From Phellopilus nigrolimitatus (lineage: Eukaryota; Basidiomycota; Agaricomycetes; Hymenochaetales; Hymenochaetaceae): DNA of 64,000 nucleotides. A program made the position numbers and the translations under genes. This document shows positions 37,190-46,492 of this stretch, one piece after another (the first letter of the stretch is position 1; every line of letters starts with the position of its first letter). Below the pieces are notes generated by a model. It made no database searches and had not been told where the DNA came from. It saw only the letters and a program-made list of their open reading frames with translations. Location of the stretch: positions 124,001 through 188,000 of the forward strand of contig JAJOHG010000024.1 in the NCBI GenBank assembly GCA_021029095.1. The letters are read 5' to 3'.

Positions 37190-38812
37190 AAAAGAAACAA
37201 ATCACCATACCTTAGCCAGTGCAAGGTAATGCATTAGTACATAGATACTCGGTGCTCACAATTCCTTTTTTCCCAATCATATCTGCAAAACCCTCCGTAC
37301 GTTGTTCAGGCATCATCTCGAGGAATTCTCCAACGGTGCAGCACCGTAGGATGATGACGGCACAAAACGCATTCATACTCTCGACGTCCTTGGAATCACG
37401 CTCGCCCTGTATCCGGTGCATTAACATGACTATATTGATAGAAAGGGAGGAGGAAATAGAGGTCAACGCACCTCCTGTTCATCTTCAATATAAGGCGCGT
37501 AGTCCACCACGCTTTCTTTCAGTGCTAGCTCACTGACCTCACGCACAAACATCGCTGCTTCTCCGACCCCGTCCGCACGACAGCGCACTCCGTACGCTTT
37601 TCTTTGGTCTCATATCGAAGAGCAAGGTCCCGTCAGATACGCCTTGCCTCCTTGAGCACAGGCGGACCGCACCCGTAAGGACCCTCGAGCTCCTGGTTCT
37701 GCGTATCATCGTCAAGATTAGGCGCACGGAACAGTTGCGTACGCGGGAAAGCCAGAAGCACGAACAAGGTGCGTGAGAAGCACCAAGAGCGTGCAAAGAC
37801 AGTAATGAAAGGCTCAGTGTAGGCTGTCTGCGTAGCGAGGGCGTCAAGCGGGAAAAAAATGACCGTGGAGTGCGGACCCACGATGTGAGGGATGTCCACA
37901 GAATGCTGTTTATTGGTTTCAGACGAAAGAGGGATTGGACGGCGTCACACTGTCGCGCGAATGGCACTGCAAGACTCAAGCGCACGCACGAGTCCGCGCT
38001 GCTAGACGAAATTTGGGGAGACGATTGGGGTATGATATTCAGCTGACGACGGCTTCCAATTGTTCGGAATAGCGAAGGCATGCGTCTCCCCGAGCAAGTC
38101 TGGAGGAGCTGATCGATACGGTTAAAGTAAGTGAAAACAAGCGGGTGTTTACCTCTGGCCATCATCTGGCAAGCTACCCGCTTTATTAGTCTTCCCGTAA
38201 CGAGGACGTTCGGCACGAGGGAATATAGATTTTTCTACTTGACGGACTGAAATTGTGCCGCTCGCCCATCTTTGCGTCGTGCCAGAGCTCGACGGATGCG
38301 GGTGGAGCCTCTGAGGAACGTCTCCACAATTCCGAGTCATCGTTGAGCTCATCCACTTCACTGATCCCAGATGAAAGCGACGGTTTGCCCCTGCCGGAAG
38401 ATGTGCTCGATGTAAGAGTGGCTACTGGAAAGAAAGCGACATATATGCACTTGAAGATGCGTACACCAGCCATCTATCAAGACCATGTTTGCATCTGCGA
38501 TGTCCGGGTCAATGTCGTCCACATCAACTGGATGGCCGAGCTTCGCTGCCACTTCTACGCTGTTTAGAGGTATGGGATTAAATGCCTTCTCATTGTCCGC
38601 GTCAGAATCCCCTCCAGTCTGCCGCGCTCATCTATCGCGAGCGAAAAGGATGGAGACGTAAGGATAGATCTTTGATCATATGGCGGAGATTTGAAACGAA
38701 GAAAGGCGTCGACGTGCTTCGAAGTTAGGCGTCCATCGGTCGCGCGTGAAAGAAAAGGTCTGCGCTGCCGACACGTAGTCAGTTTAGTGTGCGTTTCCGC
38801 ATCCACGGTCAA
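37190..38812 (-). pseudogene. Second, degenerate XPF/ZIP2-SHOC1-like copy
   Basis: 37212-38100 is similar to 33250-34160 of the first copy, including the HhH exon (IQGERDSKDVESMNAFCAV, LEMMPEQRTEGFADMIGKK). The splice signals survive, but the frame is broken, for example by an 11-base deletion near 37570 and changes around 37950-37990. The last exon is absent because the left edge (about 37185) abuts the protease copy 2 promoter. Rightwards, in 38150-38812, it keeps sequence not present in the first copy (LIDGWCTHLQVHICRF; RLTSKHVDAFLRFKSPPYD), probably the 5' part of the ancestral gene. The two loci are thus complementary broken halves with about 0.9 kb of overlap. Confidence 0.65.
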
Positions 38813-38929
38813 CTTGACGTCCCTGGTAGACTCGAGATGTTATGTTATAGACTGTAGGTTCAAATTCTAGAGTATGTACACACATTAGGTCATGTAAGCT
38901 TTCATGCTTGCGCTCGGGCATGACTATCG

Positions 38930-39373
38930 TCAGGAATACGGTTTGTCGTGTAAGAAGGGAGACTGGCGACTAGCGAGACATCCTTGGTCGGCTTTCTTCC
39001 TAGTTGCGATGTTTTCTTCTTCGACGAGCGCGATACGATAGGCGTCATTGGACGGTGCAGCCTGTTCAAATAATCGACTAAAATTCTTCAATTTCCCATG
39101 TATTCAGCATAATGTAAGCTCACTCACCTTCGTCTTCCTCCTCCTATAGCCTTGCTTCCTTACTTTCCGTCTAAACACTAAGCTCTTTTTGATATACTCC
39201 ATGACACCTGCGTCGAACTTTAGGGCTTCATCGTACGCGGGTAACGAGCCGAGCTTCAGCCTTGTTTTGAGCGTTTCTAGAGGGTCGACAAGCAGAGCAA
39301 GATGCCCTGGCTCGTGAGTTGGTATTGGCCTCAATATCTCTGAAAATTGCTGGGACGAAAGGCCAAAAGACAT
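38930..39373 (-). CDS. Hypothetical two-exon protein
   Basis: ATG 39373 gives MSFGLSSQQFSEILRPIP, continuing HEPGHLALLVDPLETLKTR and a basic stretch VFRRKVRKQGYRRRKTK that ends at a strong donor (GTGAGTGAG, about 39125). An acceptor near 39060 leads in frame to APSNDAYRIALVEEENIAT and a stop at 38930-38932. The product is about 128 residues, basic in the middle, with no recognised domain. The clean splice supports a real gene. A relation to transposon-encoded basic proteins cannot be judged. Confidence 0.4.
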
Positions 39374-39529
39374 GAATTATGATCTCTTGTTTGCCAAGAT
39401 AGATAGAGTTGGCCATGGACTTGTGATACTGCAGACTGCAAGCACTGTACGTAAACAACGGCCGTAGTCGAGCAGGTTCTCGCTTATATTGCTCTGAGCA
39501 AAATTCCATTGTCGTCATCGTGCATGTCG

Positions 39530-39560
39530 AGGTCGTCGAGGTCGTCGAGGTCGTCGTGAA
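39530..39560 (+). repeat. GTCGTCGAG/GTC trinucleotide-type microsatellite
   Basis: Tandem GTCGAGGTC units, three to four copies, beside an ORF end. A simple-sequence repeat with no further meaning seen. Confidence 0.6.
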
Positions 39561-39590
39561 CGTAGCGCGTCGCGTCGGCTGAGCGAACGC

Positions 39591-40151
39591 TTGACGGAGT
39601 TTAAACATCCAAACACCGAATTGATACGCTCGCTACACTACCAACACATTATTTTTTATAACTCCTGCCTAATCTTTCATCTGGCAAGTGATGGATTTGT
39701 TCTCAATAACGATGATTTTTCCATTATTGAGCTGCGTGAAGGCAAGCCAGCGCTGATCAATGTGATATGCAAGCATCTTCGACAATGCAATGAGCCGTAT
39801 GGGTTTCTTATGGGAGATCCGAGGTACAACTGGATATATAGTTCAGTGAAGCGGCCACGCTGCGCAGACAGAGAGATCTACTGGGTCCGGTGGGTTTATA
39901 TTCCGTTACCAATACGATATGCTGAATGTTTCACCGTGACCATGCTGTGCTTGACATTTATCCCGCTCTCGGGCATTTCTCAGTCTGCAGACTCACTTCA
40001 GAACACTCTTCTTTCCACGATCGAAGCAAACCTCAGGAAAAGCACGTACCCGTCAGGGTTGCGAGAGCAATACGAGCTCCAGATAGAGCATATCCGAGAA
40101 AAGTGGCCGCGCGCAGAAATCATCACATTCCCCAAGTCGACCTTTACCTAG
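39591..40151 (+). CDS. Unknown ORF adjacent to protease copy 3
   Basis: An open frame of about 186 codons that starts only from TTG; the first in-frame ATG is MGDPRYNWIYS at about 39810. A missing first exon or a 5'-truncated gene is likely. Visible parts are IFHLASDGFVLNNDD, FSIIELREGKPALINVI, YWVRWVYIPLPIRYAE and LREQYELQIEHIREKWPRAE. No known domain. The segment 39665-39810 has a diverged copy at 43105-43255, on the other side of protease copy 3. It resembles a gene-family member carried along in the duplications. Confidence 0.35.
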   Translation: MTEFKHPNTELIRSLHYQHIIFYNSCLIFHLASDGFVLNNDDFSIIELREGKPALINVICKHLRQCNEPYGFLMGDPRYNWIYSSVKRPRCADREIYWVRWVYIPLPIRYAECFTVTMLCLTFIPLSGISQSADSLQNTLLSTIEANLRKSTYPSGLREQYELQIEHIREKWPRAEIITFPKSTFT

Positions 40152-40428
40152 ACGTCGCACTTCAGTCCATCGCACGTAGGTTAAAACACACAACGTCACA
40201 ATATCATTTTCATTTCGTCGCGACCGGCCAAGGGTCAAGTACAAGTGACGAGAGGAGAGGAAAGGGGGAAAGAAGAAGAAAAAGTAGTCGTACATGGAGA
40301 GGAAAAAGAAACGATACGCGGCTTCGCCTTGCCAGTGTCCGCGGGATAAATTACTAATAACTTTGTTTTATTTTATTTTTATTTTATTTTTTTCGCTGGG
40401 AAGTCAATCTATTGCGAACGCGTCGCGT
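40152..40428 (-). repeat. Duplicated 3' flank of protease copy 3
   Basis: Shares CTTCAGTCCATCGCACGTA and TCACAATATC with the flank of copy 1 and the GGATAAATTACT block with both others. It is expanded by a TTTTATTTTATTT tract at 40366-40393. Confidence 0.75.
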
Positions 40429-42435
40429 CTAGGCGGCGAGAACCGAGTTGACGTGGAAGTCGTAGAGTCCGTGTTCTTGCAAGCACTTGAAGATGAAGTC
40501 GATGGGCGTGGCGTAGGTGATGTCCGGCCGTGGATCAGAAGAAGGGCAGCCAGTACCGCCAGTGAGGAGCCCACCGATCCGTCCGCAGCCGTCGACGATC
40601 ACGGAACCCGAGTCGCCATTTTCCGAGAAGGGGCCGCACTCGGATTTGCGCGGGAGGATGGCCCATTCTTTGGAGGTGAAGAGTTCGGCGTCGTCGTCGT
40701 CGTTGTAGTAGATGCGCACGTAGGAGCAACTGCTGTTGGAGCGGCCGACGGTCAGGTCGCTGCCGCTGCCGCGCTTGAGCACCATAAGGCACGGCTGGTC
40801 GTTCTGGTCGAGTGCAGTCGTCGGGTGACGCATCTCATCGTCCGGGATGGTACCCGTGAGCCGCAGAAGACGGTCGAACGGATACGTGAAGGAAAGGGCG
40901 CCCCAGGGATCGTTCGGGCACATCATAAACGTGAACTTGTCGAGTGGGATGCGGGTGCCTAGGTCGATGGCGTTGCCACTGAAGTTGCTCGCGTCAACCT
41001 TGGAGGTGTCGATCTCGATGACGGCCCAGTCCTCGGTGTAGCCCTCGCCCTCGCTGCTGCTGCCGACGCTGATGGGGGGAGAGAGGACGACATGCCCCAG
41101 GACGCGGCTCTCTGGGGCAGCCCAGCGCGTCGAAACGTCCTGGTAAAAGGCATCGAGCTTTTCCGTCGCCTCCTGCGCCTCGTCCAGCTTGGCCTGGGCC
41201 TTCTGGCGCTCCCTGTTCGCTTCCGGGTTGTCCTTCCCCTCAACAGCCCTAATACATCTCTCGTAATGTTGGGTCAAAAATACCTTATCTTCGATCGTGG
41301 CCTTGATAGATTTGAGGTACGTGTTGAACGCCACATCGCTGAAGAGGCTGACGTTGTAACGGGGCTGGCTGTCGTTCGTACGTTCGAAGAGTTCGTTCTT
41401 GTTCTTGTCCGGCGGGAAGAGGACATGGCGAGCGGTGACGAGGAGGAGCCGCTCGGTATTCCCGCCCTCGCCCTCAGCAACAAAAAAGCCGCCGGTGCCC
41501 TCAGCCCAAGGCGTAGCTTGGGCGCAGATGGGGAGGCCGAGCGTAGTGGTAAGAGGTTCGCGAACGTCTGCGATGGAGTCGGACCAGTCGGACCTAAGGA
41601 GCTTGGGACCGGCCTCGACCGAGCGGGCCGAGCGGGTAGCGACGGACTCGCGGAGCTCGACGTCGACGTCGATAATGTCAAATTCTACAAGAAGCTCGCG
41701 GCACTTGTAGGCCACAGCGACGCCGTCATCTCCAGAGAGCGATTTGGGGAACACGCCGATCCAGAGTATGACGGGTGCGGGTGCGGAAGGCTCATCGGCT
41801 AACCCGATGCGAACGACGTCGGTGCTGGTCCATTCTACATCCATCGAGTCCAGAAGGGCGTGGAGCTTGAGAGCCAGGTTGTCTTCCCAGACGTCTGCGA
41901 GCGGGTGGTTGCCGACAGGGCGGAGCTCCTTGCGAACGGGGTACGCCTCCGGGCCTCTGGGTGCCTCCCAGGGGGTGCCAGTGCGAGCGACTAAGAGCGG
42001 GCGAGAGGGAAGGCCGGCGTAGTAGAACGTGGCCTCCATTAGGGACGGAGGGGACAGGTGCGTAGGGTTAGAGTGACCCTCGGCCATATCTACGGCCGAG
42101 CGGGGACTGACGACCGACTCACGAATGTCGACGTTGACGTCTGCGAGGTTGAATTGTACAAGAAGCTCACGGCACTTGGAAGTGACGGCAAGGCAGTCAT
42201 CGTCAGAGAGAGATGGGGGCATGACACCGATACAGATGGTGACGGGGGCGGGGGCGGAAGGCTCTTTGACTAAGCCGATGCGGACGACATCGATGCTCGT
42301 CCACTTCACCTCCATCTCGTCGAGAAGGGCGTGGAGCTTGAGAGCCAAATTATCTTCCCAGACCTCCCTGAGCGGGTGGTTTCCGACAGGGCGGAACTCC
42401 TTGAGCGTAAGGGGGGAAGAGCGACTTCGGGGCAT
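40429..42435 (-). CDS. Intracellular trypsin-fold serine protease with duplicated N-terminal module, copy 3
   Basis: Single open frame of about 668 residues from ATG 42435 (MPRSRSSPLTLKEF), the same start as copy 2. It has two N-terminal modules, then GTGGFFVAEGEG, LLLVTARHVLFPPDK (His), a charged helical insertion (EGKDNPEANRERQKAQAKL), EDWAVIEID (Asp), ENGDSGSVIVDGCGR (Ser), GGLLTGG and ITYATPIDFI. The helical insertion is among the most divergent parts between copies, while both modules and the catalytic blocks are nearly identical. No export signal. The neighbouring ORF at 39591 and its remnant at 43105-43255 bracket this copy. Confidence 0.85.
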   Translation of the reverse strand: MPRSRSSPLTLKEFRPVGNHPLREVWEDNLALKLHALLDEMEVKWTSIDVVRIGLVKEPSAPAPVTICIGVMPPSLSDDDCLAVTSKCRELLVQFNLADVNVDIRESVVSPRSAVDMAEGHSNPTHLSPPSLMEATFYYAGLPSRPLLVARTGTPWEAPRGPEAYPVRKELRPVGNHPLADVWEDNLALKLHALLDSMDVEWTSTDVVRIGLADEPSAPAPVILWIGVFPKSLSGDDGVAVAYKCRELLVEFDIIDVDVELRESVATRSARSVEAGPKLLRSDWSDSIADVREPLTTTLGLPICAQATPWAEGTGGFFVAEGEGGNTERLLLVTARHVLFPPDKNKNELFERTNDSQPRYNVSLFSDVAFNTYLKSIKATIEDKVFLTQHYERCIRAVEGKDNPEANRERQKAQAKLDEAQEATEKLDAFYQDVSTRWAAPESRVLGHVVLSPPISVGSSSEGEGYTEDWAVIEIDTSKVDASNFSGNAIDLGTRIPLDKFTFMMCPNDPWGALSFTYPFDRLLRLTGTIPDDEMRHPTTALDQNDQPCLMVLKRGSGSDLTVGRSNSSCSYVRIYYNDDDDAELFTSKEWAILPRKSECGPFSENGDSGSVIVDGCGRIGGLLTGGTGCPSSDPRPDITYATPIDFIFKCLQEHGLYDFHVNSVLAA

Positions 42436-43540
42436 ATTTCCAGAGGGAGTGGTCGTGGTAGGGTAGCAGATCTCGTGCCTATCAGCTATGGAGATTGCAA
42501 CGCAGATAGAGATGAAAGCAGAGGTGATCACTGGAGGAAGAGAGGTCACTACGAACAAGGTGGCAGCAAGAGAGAAACGAAACAAACTTGAGTCTCTGAG
42601 ACATGTGGTCACGTGCTCGTGCACACGCACGATGACTAAGCTTTTTGTACAGACAGATTTTCACATCGTTTCACGCACGGCAGGGAAACGCATTCTGGAG
42701 CAGCCCGAGCGCGGTTAAGGTGACGGTTATCGTCGGGTCGCAGATGCTGGAGTGCACGATAGAGGGCCTGTACGACGGATTGCGCGAGCATGCTTGGTAT
42801 GCTCGGGCCTCGTGCTGGTAAGAGGTGTCTGCGCCGCCGTGATGCGGATGCCCCGCCGGTGCCCGAGCCCGCGCGTGTGCCTGTGCTCGCTCTGTTCTGT
42901 CGCGTTGAATATATTCTGGTGGGCAGAGAGCGAGGTCCGAGCGTCGACGTCGCGCGCAGACGACGAGCTTGATGCATAACGCAAGCAACACCGTTTGGGA
43001 AACCCACGGCTCGCGTAAGGCTGCTGAGTTTTTTGAACTTGTGCACCCCTGAGAGACCCTGATCCATATGTACATGTACGTATCAGCTGCGTTTGGCCGC
43101 ATCTCGAATTAAAGCTGCTCGATCTTTCATCTGGCAAGTGATGAATCTGTCTCCAGCAAGGATGGTGTTTTCGTTATCGAGCTCGAAGCCCGGCAGGAGC
43201 CAAGCAATGTGATGTGCAAATGCGTTCGAGAATGCAACGAGCGTCCAAGTCGTATGGTGAGAGATACATTCAGTCACTAGCTCCCATTGAGAAGAAATCG
43301 TCTAATTCTCGTCGATTTTGCTTTTCACATATCTTATACTACCTTGTCTTCGAACCGCCCTTGCCATGCGTGTAAACGTGCTCGATGTCTCCGGACAGTC
43401 ATTTGACTACATCATCGGTACGCACAGGAAATAAAGGTACTGCTTCGTTTTCTCTATCAACATCCTTCTTCAGACTTTGGACCTTTGTGTCGCCACCCGA
43501 CTGAATGTGTCAGTCCGAAAGCTCGATAGTGCAGCAAATC
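42436..43540. other. Region between protease copy 3 and the PhzF-like gene
   Basis: No intact gene. 42640-43080 has GC-rich overlapping ORFs without motifs. 43105-43255 carries the diverged copy of the 39591 ORF, annotated separately. The last 280 bases are unremarkable and include the 3' end of the PhzF-like gene. Confidence 0.5.
43105..43255 (+). pseudogene. Remnant of the 39591 ORF family
   Basis: GATCTTTCATCTGGCAAGTG and the following 130 bases match 39668-39810 with substitutions and small indels (TTATCGAGCTCGAAGC against TTATTGAGCTGCGTGAAGGC; CAATGTGATGTGCAAATG against CAATGTGATATGCAAGC). No long open frame remains. Confidence 0.65.
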
Positions 43541-44575
43541 CTAGATGAACACCCGACCTTCAGCAGTCAACTTCGCCTCTCCGCGCAAGGTCACCTTCCT
43601 CTGCTCCCTGTCGACGTCAATCCACAGGTCCCCACCCCTCTTGCTGACCTGCTTCGCGAACATCTCATCCTTCGACACGAGGCCGAGCTTGTTCGCCCAG
43701 TACGGCGCCATCAAGCAGTTCGCCGACCCGCAGACGTGGTCCTCGGCCGCAACGACACCCGCCCGCGGTGCAAACATGCGCGTGTCGTAAACCACGCCGG
43801 GTTTCGAAGACGCAGCCGTGATGATGTTGACATAGTACGGCGCCGTCTCAGCCTGTTTCCGGTCAGTGCGCGAATTTCGGGTGAAAGACAAATGCCGGGA
43901 GACAAAACTCACGAAGGCCATCTTGTCAACGTCTGTTCCTTCGAGGTCTTCAGACGCATCCAGCTCGATGAGCACGTAAGCGTCCGAACCCCTTTCCAAG
44001 CTGCCCGAGACGCCGATGTATTTCACCGCGACGTCTTCTTTGCGCCATGCTTTCGCGACGACCTTCTTCACGCGCTGGAACTCCGTCTCGCTCACTGGGA
44101 CGGGATCGAACATGGGGAGTTGTATTTCCACACGCTCCGGCGTGTTCTCATCTGCGGGAACACGCCGCGCGTAAACGTAGTGCCCATTCGTTGCCAAGAA
44201 GCGCAGCAGGCGCACATTGGGAGAGACAAGCGCGGGGCGCGCGAAGAGTGCGTGCGCGGTCGCAAGCGTGCCGTGGCCGCACAGCGGGGCCTCCACCTCC
44301 GACACGAACCAGCGGATGCGAAACGTTTCTGTCTCCTCTGGGACGGCTCCCCCAATCTCCCCGCCAGCCTTCTCCGCCTCCGTCGCCGGAAACACGAAGC
44401 ACGCGATCGGCTGGTTGAAGTTCGCCGCGACCTTGAAGTACGTGTCCACGTCGGGGAGCGGCGCATCGAGAAAGACGATCACCGCCGGGTTCCCGCCGAA
44501 CGGCGAACGCGTGAACGCGTTGACGATCGCGAAGTCATATGCAACGCGTGCGCCAAAATCACGTTGCGGGGCCAT
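43541..44575 (-). CDS. PhzF-family (phenazine biosynthesis-like) protein
   Basis: ATG 44575 (MAPQRDFGARVAYDFAIV). The classic N-terminus AFTRSPFGGNPAVIVFLD, then CGHGTLATAHALFARP, and the second-half DHVCGSANCLMAPYWANKL are diagnostic of the diaminopimelate-epimerase-like PhzF fold. A 60-base in-frame intron (GTGAGT...AACAG, about 43852-43911) should be removed, giving about 324 residues. The position that carries the catalytic Glu in PhzF (N-x-S-E-T-x-F) reads NFNQPIACFVF here, so the acid is missing. Fungal members are mostly uncharacterised isomerase-like enzymes and do not imply phenazine production. The substrate is unknown. Confidence 0.88.
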   Translation of the reverse strand: MAPQRDFGARVAYDFAIVNAFTRSPFGGNPAVIVFLDAPLPDVDTYFKVAANFNQPIACFVFPATEAEKAGGEIGGAVPEETETFRIRWFVSEVEAPLCGHGTLATAHALFARPALVSPNVRLLRFLATNGHYVYARRVPADENTPERVEIQLPMFDPVPVSETEFQRVKKVVAKAWRKEDVAVKYIGVSGSLERGSDAYVLIELDASEDLEGTDVDKMAFVSFVSRHLSFTRNSRTDRKQAETAPYYVNIITAASSKPGVVYDTRMFAPRAGVVAAEDHVCGSANCLMAPYWANKLGLVSKDEMFAKQVSKRGGDLWIDVDREQRKVTLRGEAKLTAEGRVFI

Positions 44576-45476
44576 CCAAGAACTTCGCTCTCTTCAGACT
44601 CGAAAGCCATTTTTATACAATCCCTTCTTGTGCTGTACAAGTAGCTGACTCGGCGAGCTCGGTGTTCGGCCATGATTTAGGAAGCACACCCGCCTTAGGC
44701 AGAAGTGTGAGTCATAATCTATGGCAGTGAATTGCCGCGTGTCTACCGCTTGAATTTCCCGATAGTGTCGGCCATTAAGGATACACGTCCAAGCTAGTCT
44801 CGTTCCCAGGCAATCTTTATCTGACAGCAAAATCGCTGACTTGCGTACGTGATGAGATTCAAGTCTGCGCAGACTTACCTACCTGCTTGGAACGAAGTTC
44901 CGATACTTCAGTGTCAAAACCACAAGAAAAATAGTTTGAATAAAGTCTAGTAAGAGACCTCGCAATTCAGCAGTTTGAATGACAACTTGATTCGACAGAA
45001 GATATTTTCTGAGAATGTATTGAGCCTCGAGTATTCGGGCTCCTGTTTCGCAAATTCATCCTGCCGAAGCTCCTCTTTCTCCTCTTCTATCCTCTTCATT
45101 TTCCACAACCTTCTCGTGTACGGCCATCTGCTATCACTCGTGCTCCATTTGACGCTCTTTGCATTCATAGAGCTTTGTAGGGTGTTTGATGCTCATTTGT
45201 TAGTAGAGGCCAAGGACATGTATAATCAGACGGCAGCATAGGAGAACGAAGCGAGAAGCTTGTACTTCAGATGCGTCGCGGACGCCTTCCGTTTCGGTCG
45301 AGTCGGGGAATGAAAACCAAGAAGAAAATTACTAATCGGGAAGGTCTTGAGAACATCGTGGCGGAAGCCACAGAATGCAAATTTCTCAGAGTTGTTCATT
45401 TCTACAGGCCTTCTTCATTTCCAGACTATTGCAGTTACATCCCTGCTTTCATTCATCTCAAGCGCGGAACTCTGTA
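44576..45476. other. Intergenic region between PhzF-like and cupin genes
   Basis: No supported gene. Small ORFs at 44947-45241 on both strands lack motifs. Repeat B copy 2 occupies 45415-45505 at the right edge, overlapping the 3' end of the first cupin gene. Confidence 0.45.
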
Positions 45477-45505
45477 TCAAGCTCCTTCAAGCCGACCTTT
45501 ACCTT
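45415..45505 (+). repeat. Dispersed repeat B, copy 2
   Basis: Matches 46360-46447 and 32702-32790 (GGAACTCTGTATCAAGCTCC, GCCGACCTTTACCTTCTGAG). It overlaps the last codons and 3' end of the first cupin gene and marks the end of the tandem duplication unit. Confidence 0.7.
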
Positions 45506-46105
45506 CTGAGATGCTGCGTGCACGACCCGACGATTCAGCATTCGCCAGGATTCTGGTCTGAAGGTACTCACGAAATACGATGGCGTACATCCGCGCCCAT
45601 TCGGTGCCCTCGTTTATCCAGCCATGGATAGTTCCGCGCTGGATGACGACGTCGCCTGGCTTCAGGACGACACGTTTGTCGTCATCAAGTAGCAAGGTGA
45701 GGGTCCCATGCATCAAGATACAATAGTCGAGCGTGACCGTGCGATGAAAGCGCTGTCCGCATTCGATTCGGCATAACTTAACCGCATCACGGTCTGAGCT
45801 GGATGCGCACCCACCGTCCGGCTCCCGGGCGGGACCTCGCCGACGCGGAACGCGCTCCCGTCCGCGCCGACGAGCTCCTGCGGATGCTCCTTGACCAGGT
45901 CCCGGAACTGGACGTCGTTGTCTGGCCTGGCCGTGTCTGTCCAGAAGATGCCGGAGAAGAGGGATGGGGAGCCTTTGAACGGGCGCGGCTCTATCTGCGC
46001 ATCCTCGAGCACGACGGCCTTGCCTTCGGGCGTGTGCCCTGTCACGACACGCCGGACGGGGGTGCGGTCGGGACGATCGAAGATCGCATTCTCTGCTATG
46101 GACAT
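45477..46105 (-). CDS. Cupin-domain protein, tandem copy 1
   Basis: ATG 46105 gives MSIAENAIFDRPDRTPVRR; exon 1 runs to GEVPPGSRT near 45825, and exon 2 carries the cupin barrel. Motifs are FHRTVTLDYCILMHGTLTLLL, DDKRVVLKPGDVV, and QRGTIHGWINEGTEWARMY. The second cupin motif (G-x6-G-x2-H-x3-N) is present. The first has H-R-T in place of the usual H-x-H, so metal binding may be atypical. About 190 residues, soluble. The C-terminus runs on past the end seen in copy 2, to GKGRLEGA. Fungal relatives are uncharacterised, so no substrate is assigned. The intron acceptor is not certain. Confidence 0.75.
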
Positions 46106-46492
46106 GCTGGCTACGGTCCAAAGTCTTCGATCAATCGAGCTATGTCCCTTGTGCTGACCAAGAACCCAAAGTCGACATGCCGCTATGTCTGTATAAGGCA
46201 GGCGTCGTAATAATGAGATGTTCATGCTACTGAGTGCAGAAACCGAGACTTCATTGCCGATCTTCATCACTCGAGCCGTGGCTGCTAATTAAAAGCCTAT
46301 GGAATGCAAGGTTCACAGAATTGTTCGATTCGATATGATTTCTGGATTGCTACAGGCCTTCATCGGCTATTGCGGTTCACTCCTGCTATCGATCGCCTCA
46401 AATGCGGAACTCTGTATCAAGCTCCTTCTCGCCGACTTTTACCTTCTGAGACGCTGTGCGCACGACCGAACGAGTCAGCATTCTATGAATCT
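46106..46492. other. Spacer between the two cupin genes
   Basis: Holds the promoter of copy 1 and, at 46360-46447, repeat B copy 3. No other gene. Confidence 0.5.
46360..46447 (+). repeat. Dispersed repeat B, copy 3
   Basis: Same blocks as 45415-45505 (GCGGAACTCTGTATCAAGCTCC, TTTACCTTCTGAGACGCTG), here just beyond the end of the second cupin gene. Confidence 0.7.

Noticed and set aside
38812..38890. tRNA-like B box (GGTTCAAATTC) at 38864
   Set aside because: No matching acceptor stem, A box or cloverleaf pairing could be found.
43541..44575. Horizontal transfer or phenazine cluster suggested by the PhzF name
   Set aside because: The gene has an intron and fungal features; no other phenazine genes lie nearby.
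43505..44644. 379-codon plus-strand ORF opposite the PhzF-like gene
   Set aside because: Antisense shadow; the minus strand shows clear PhzF motifs and a proper intron.
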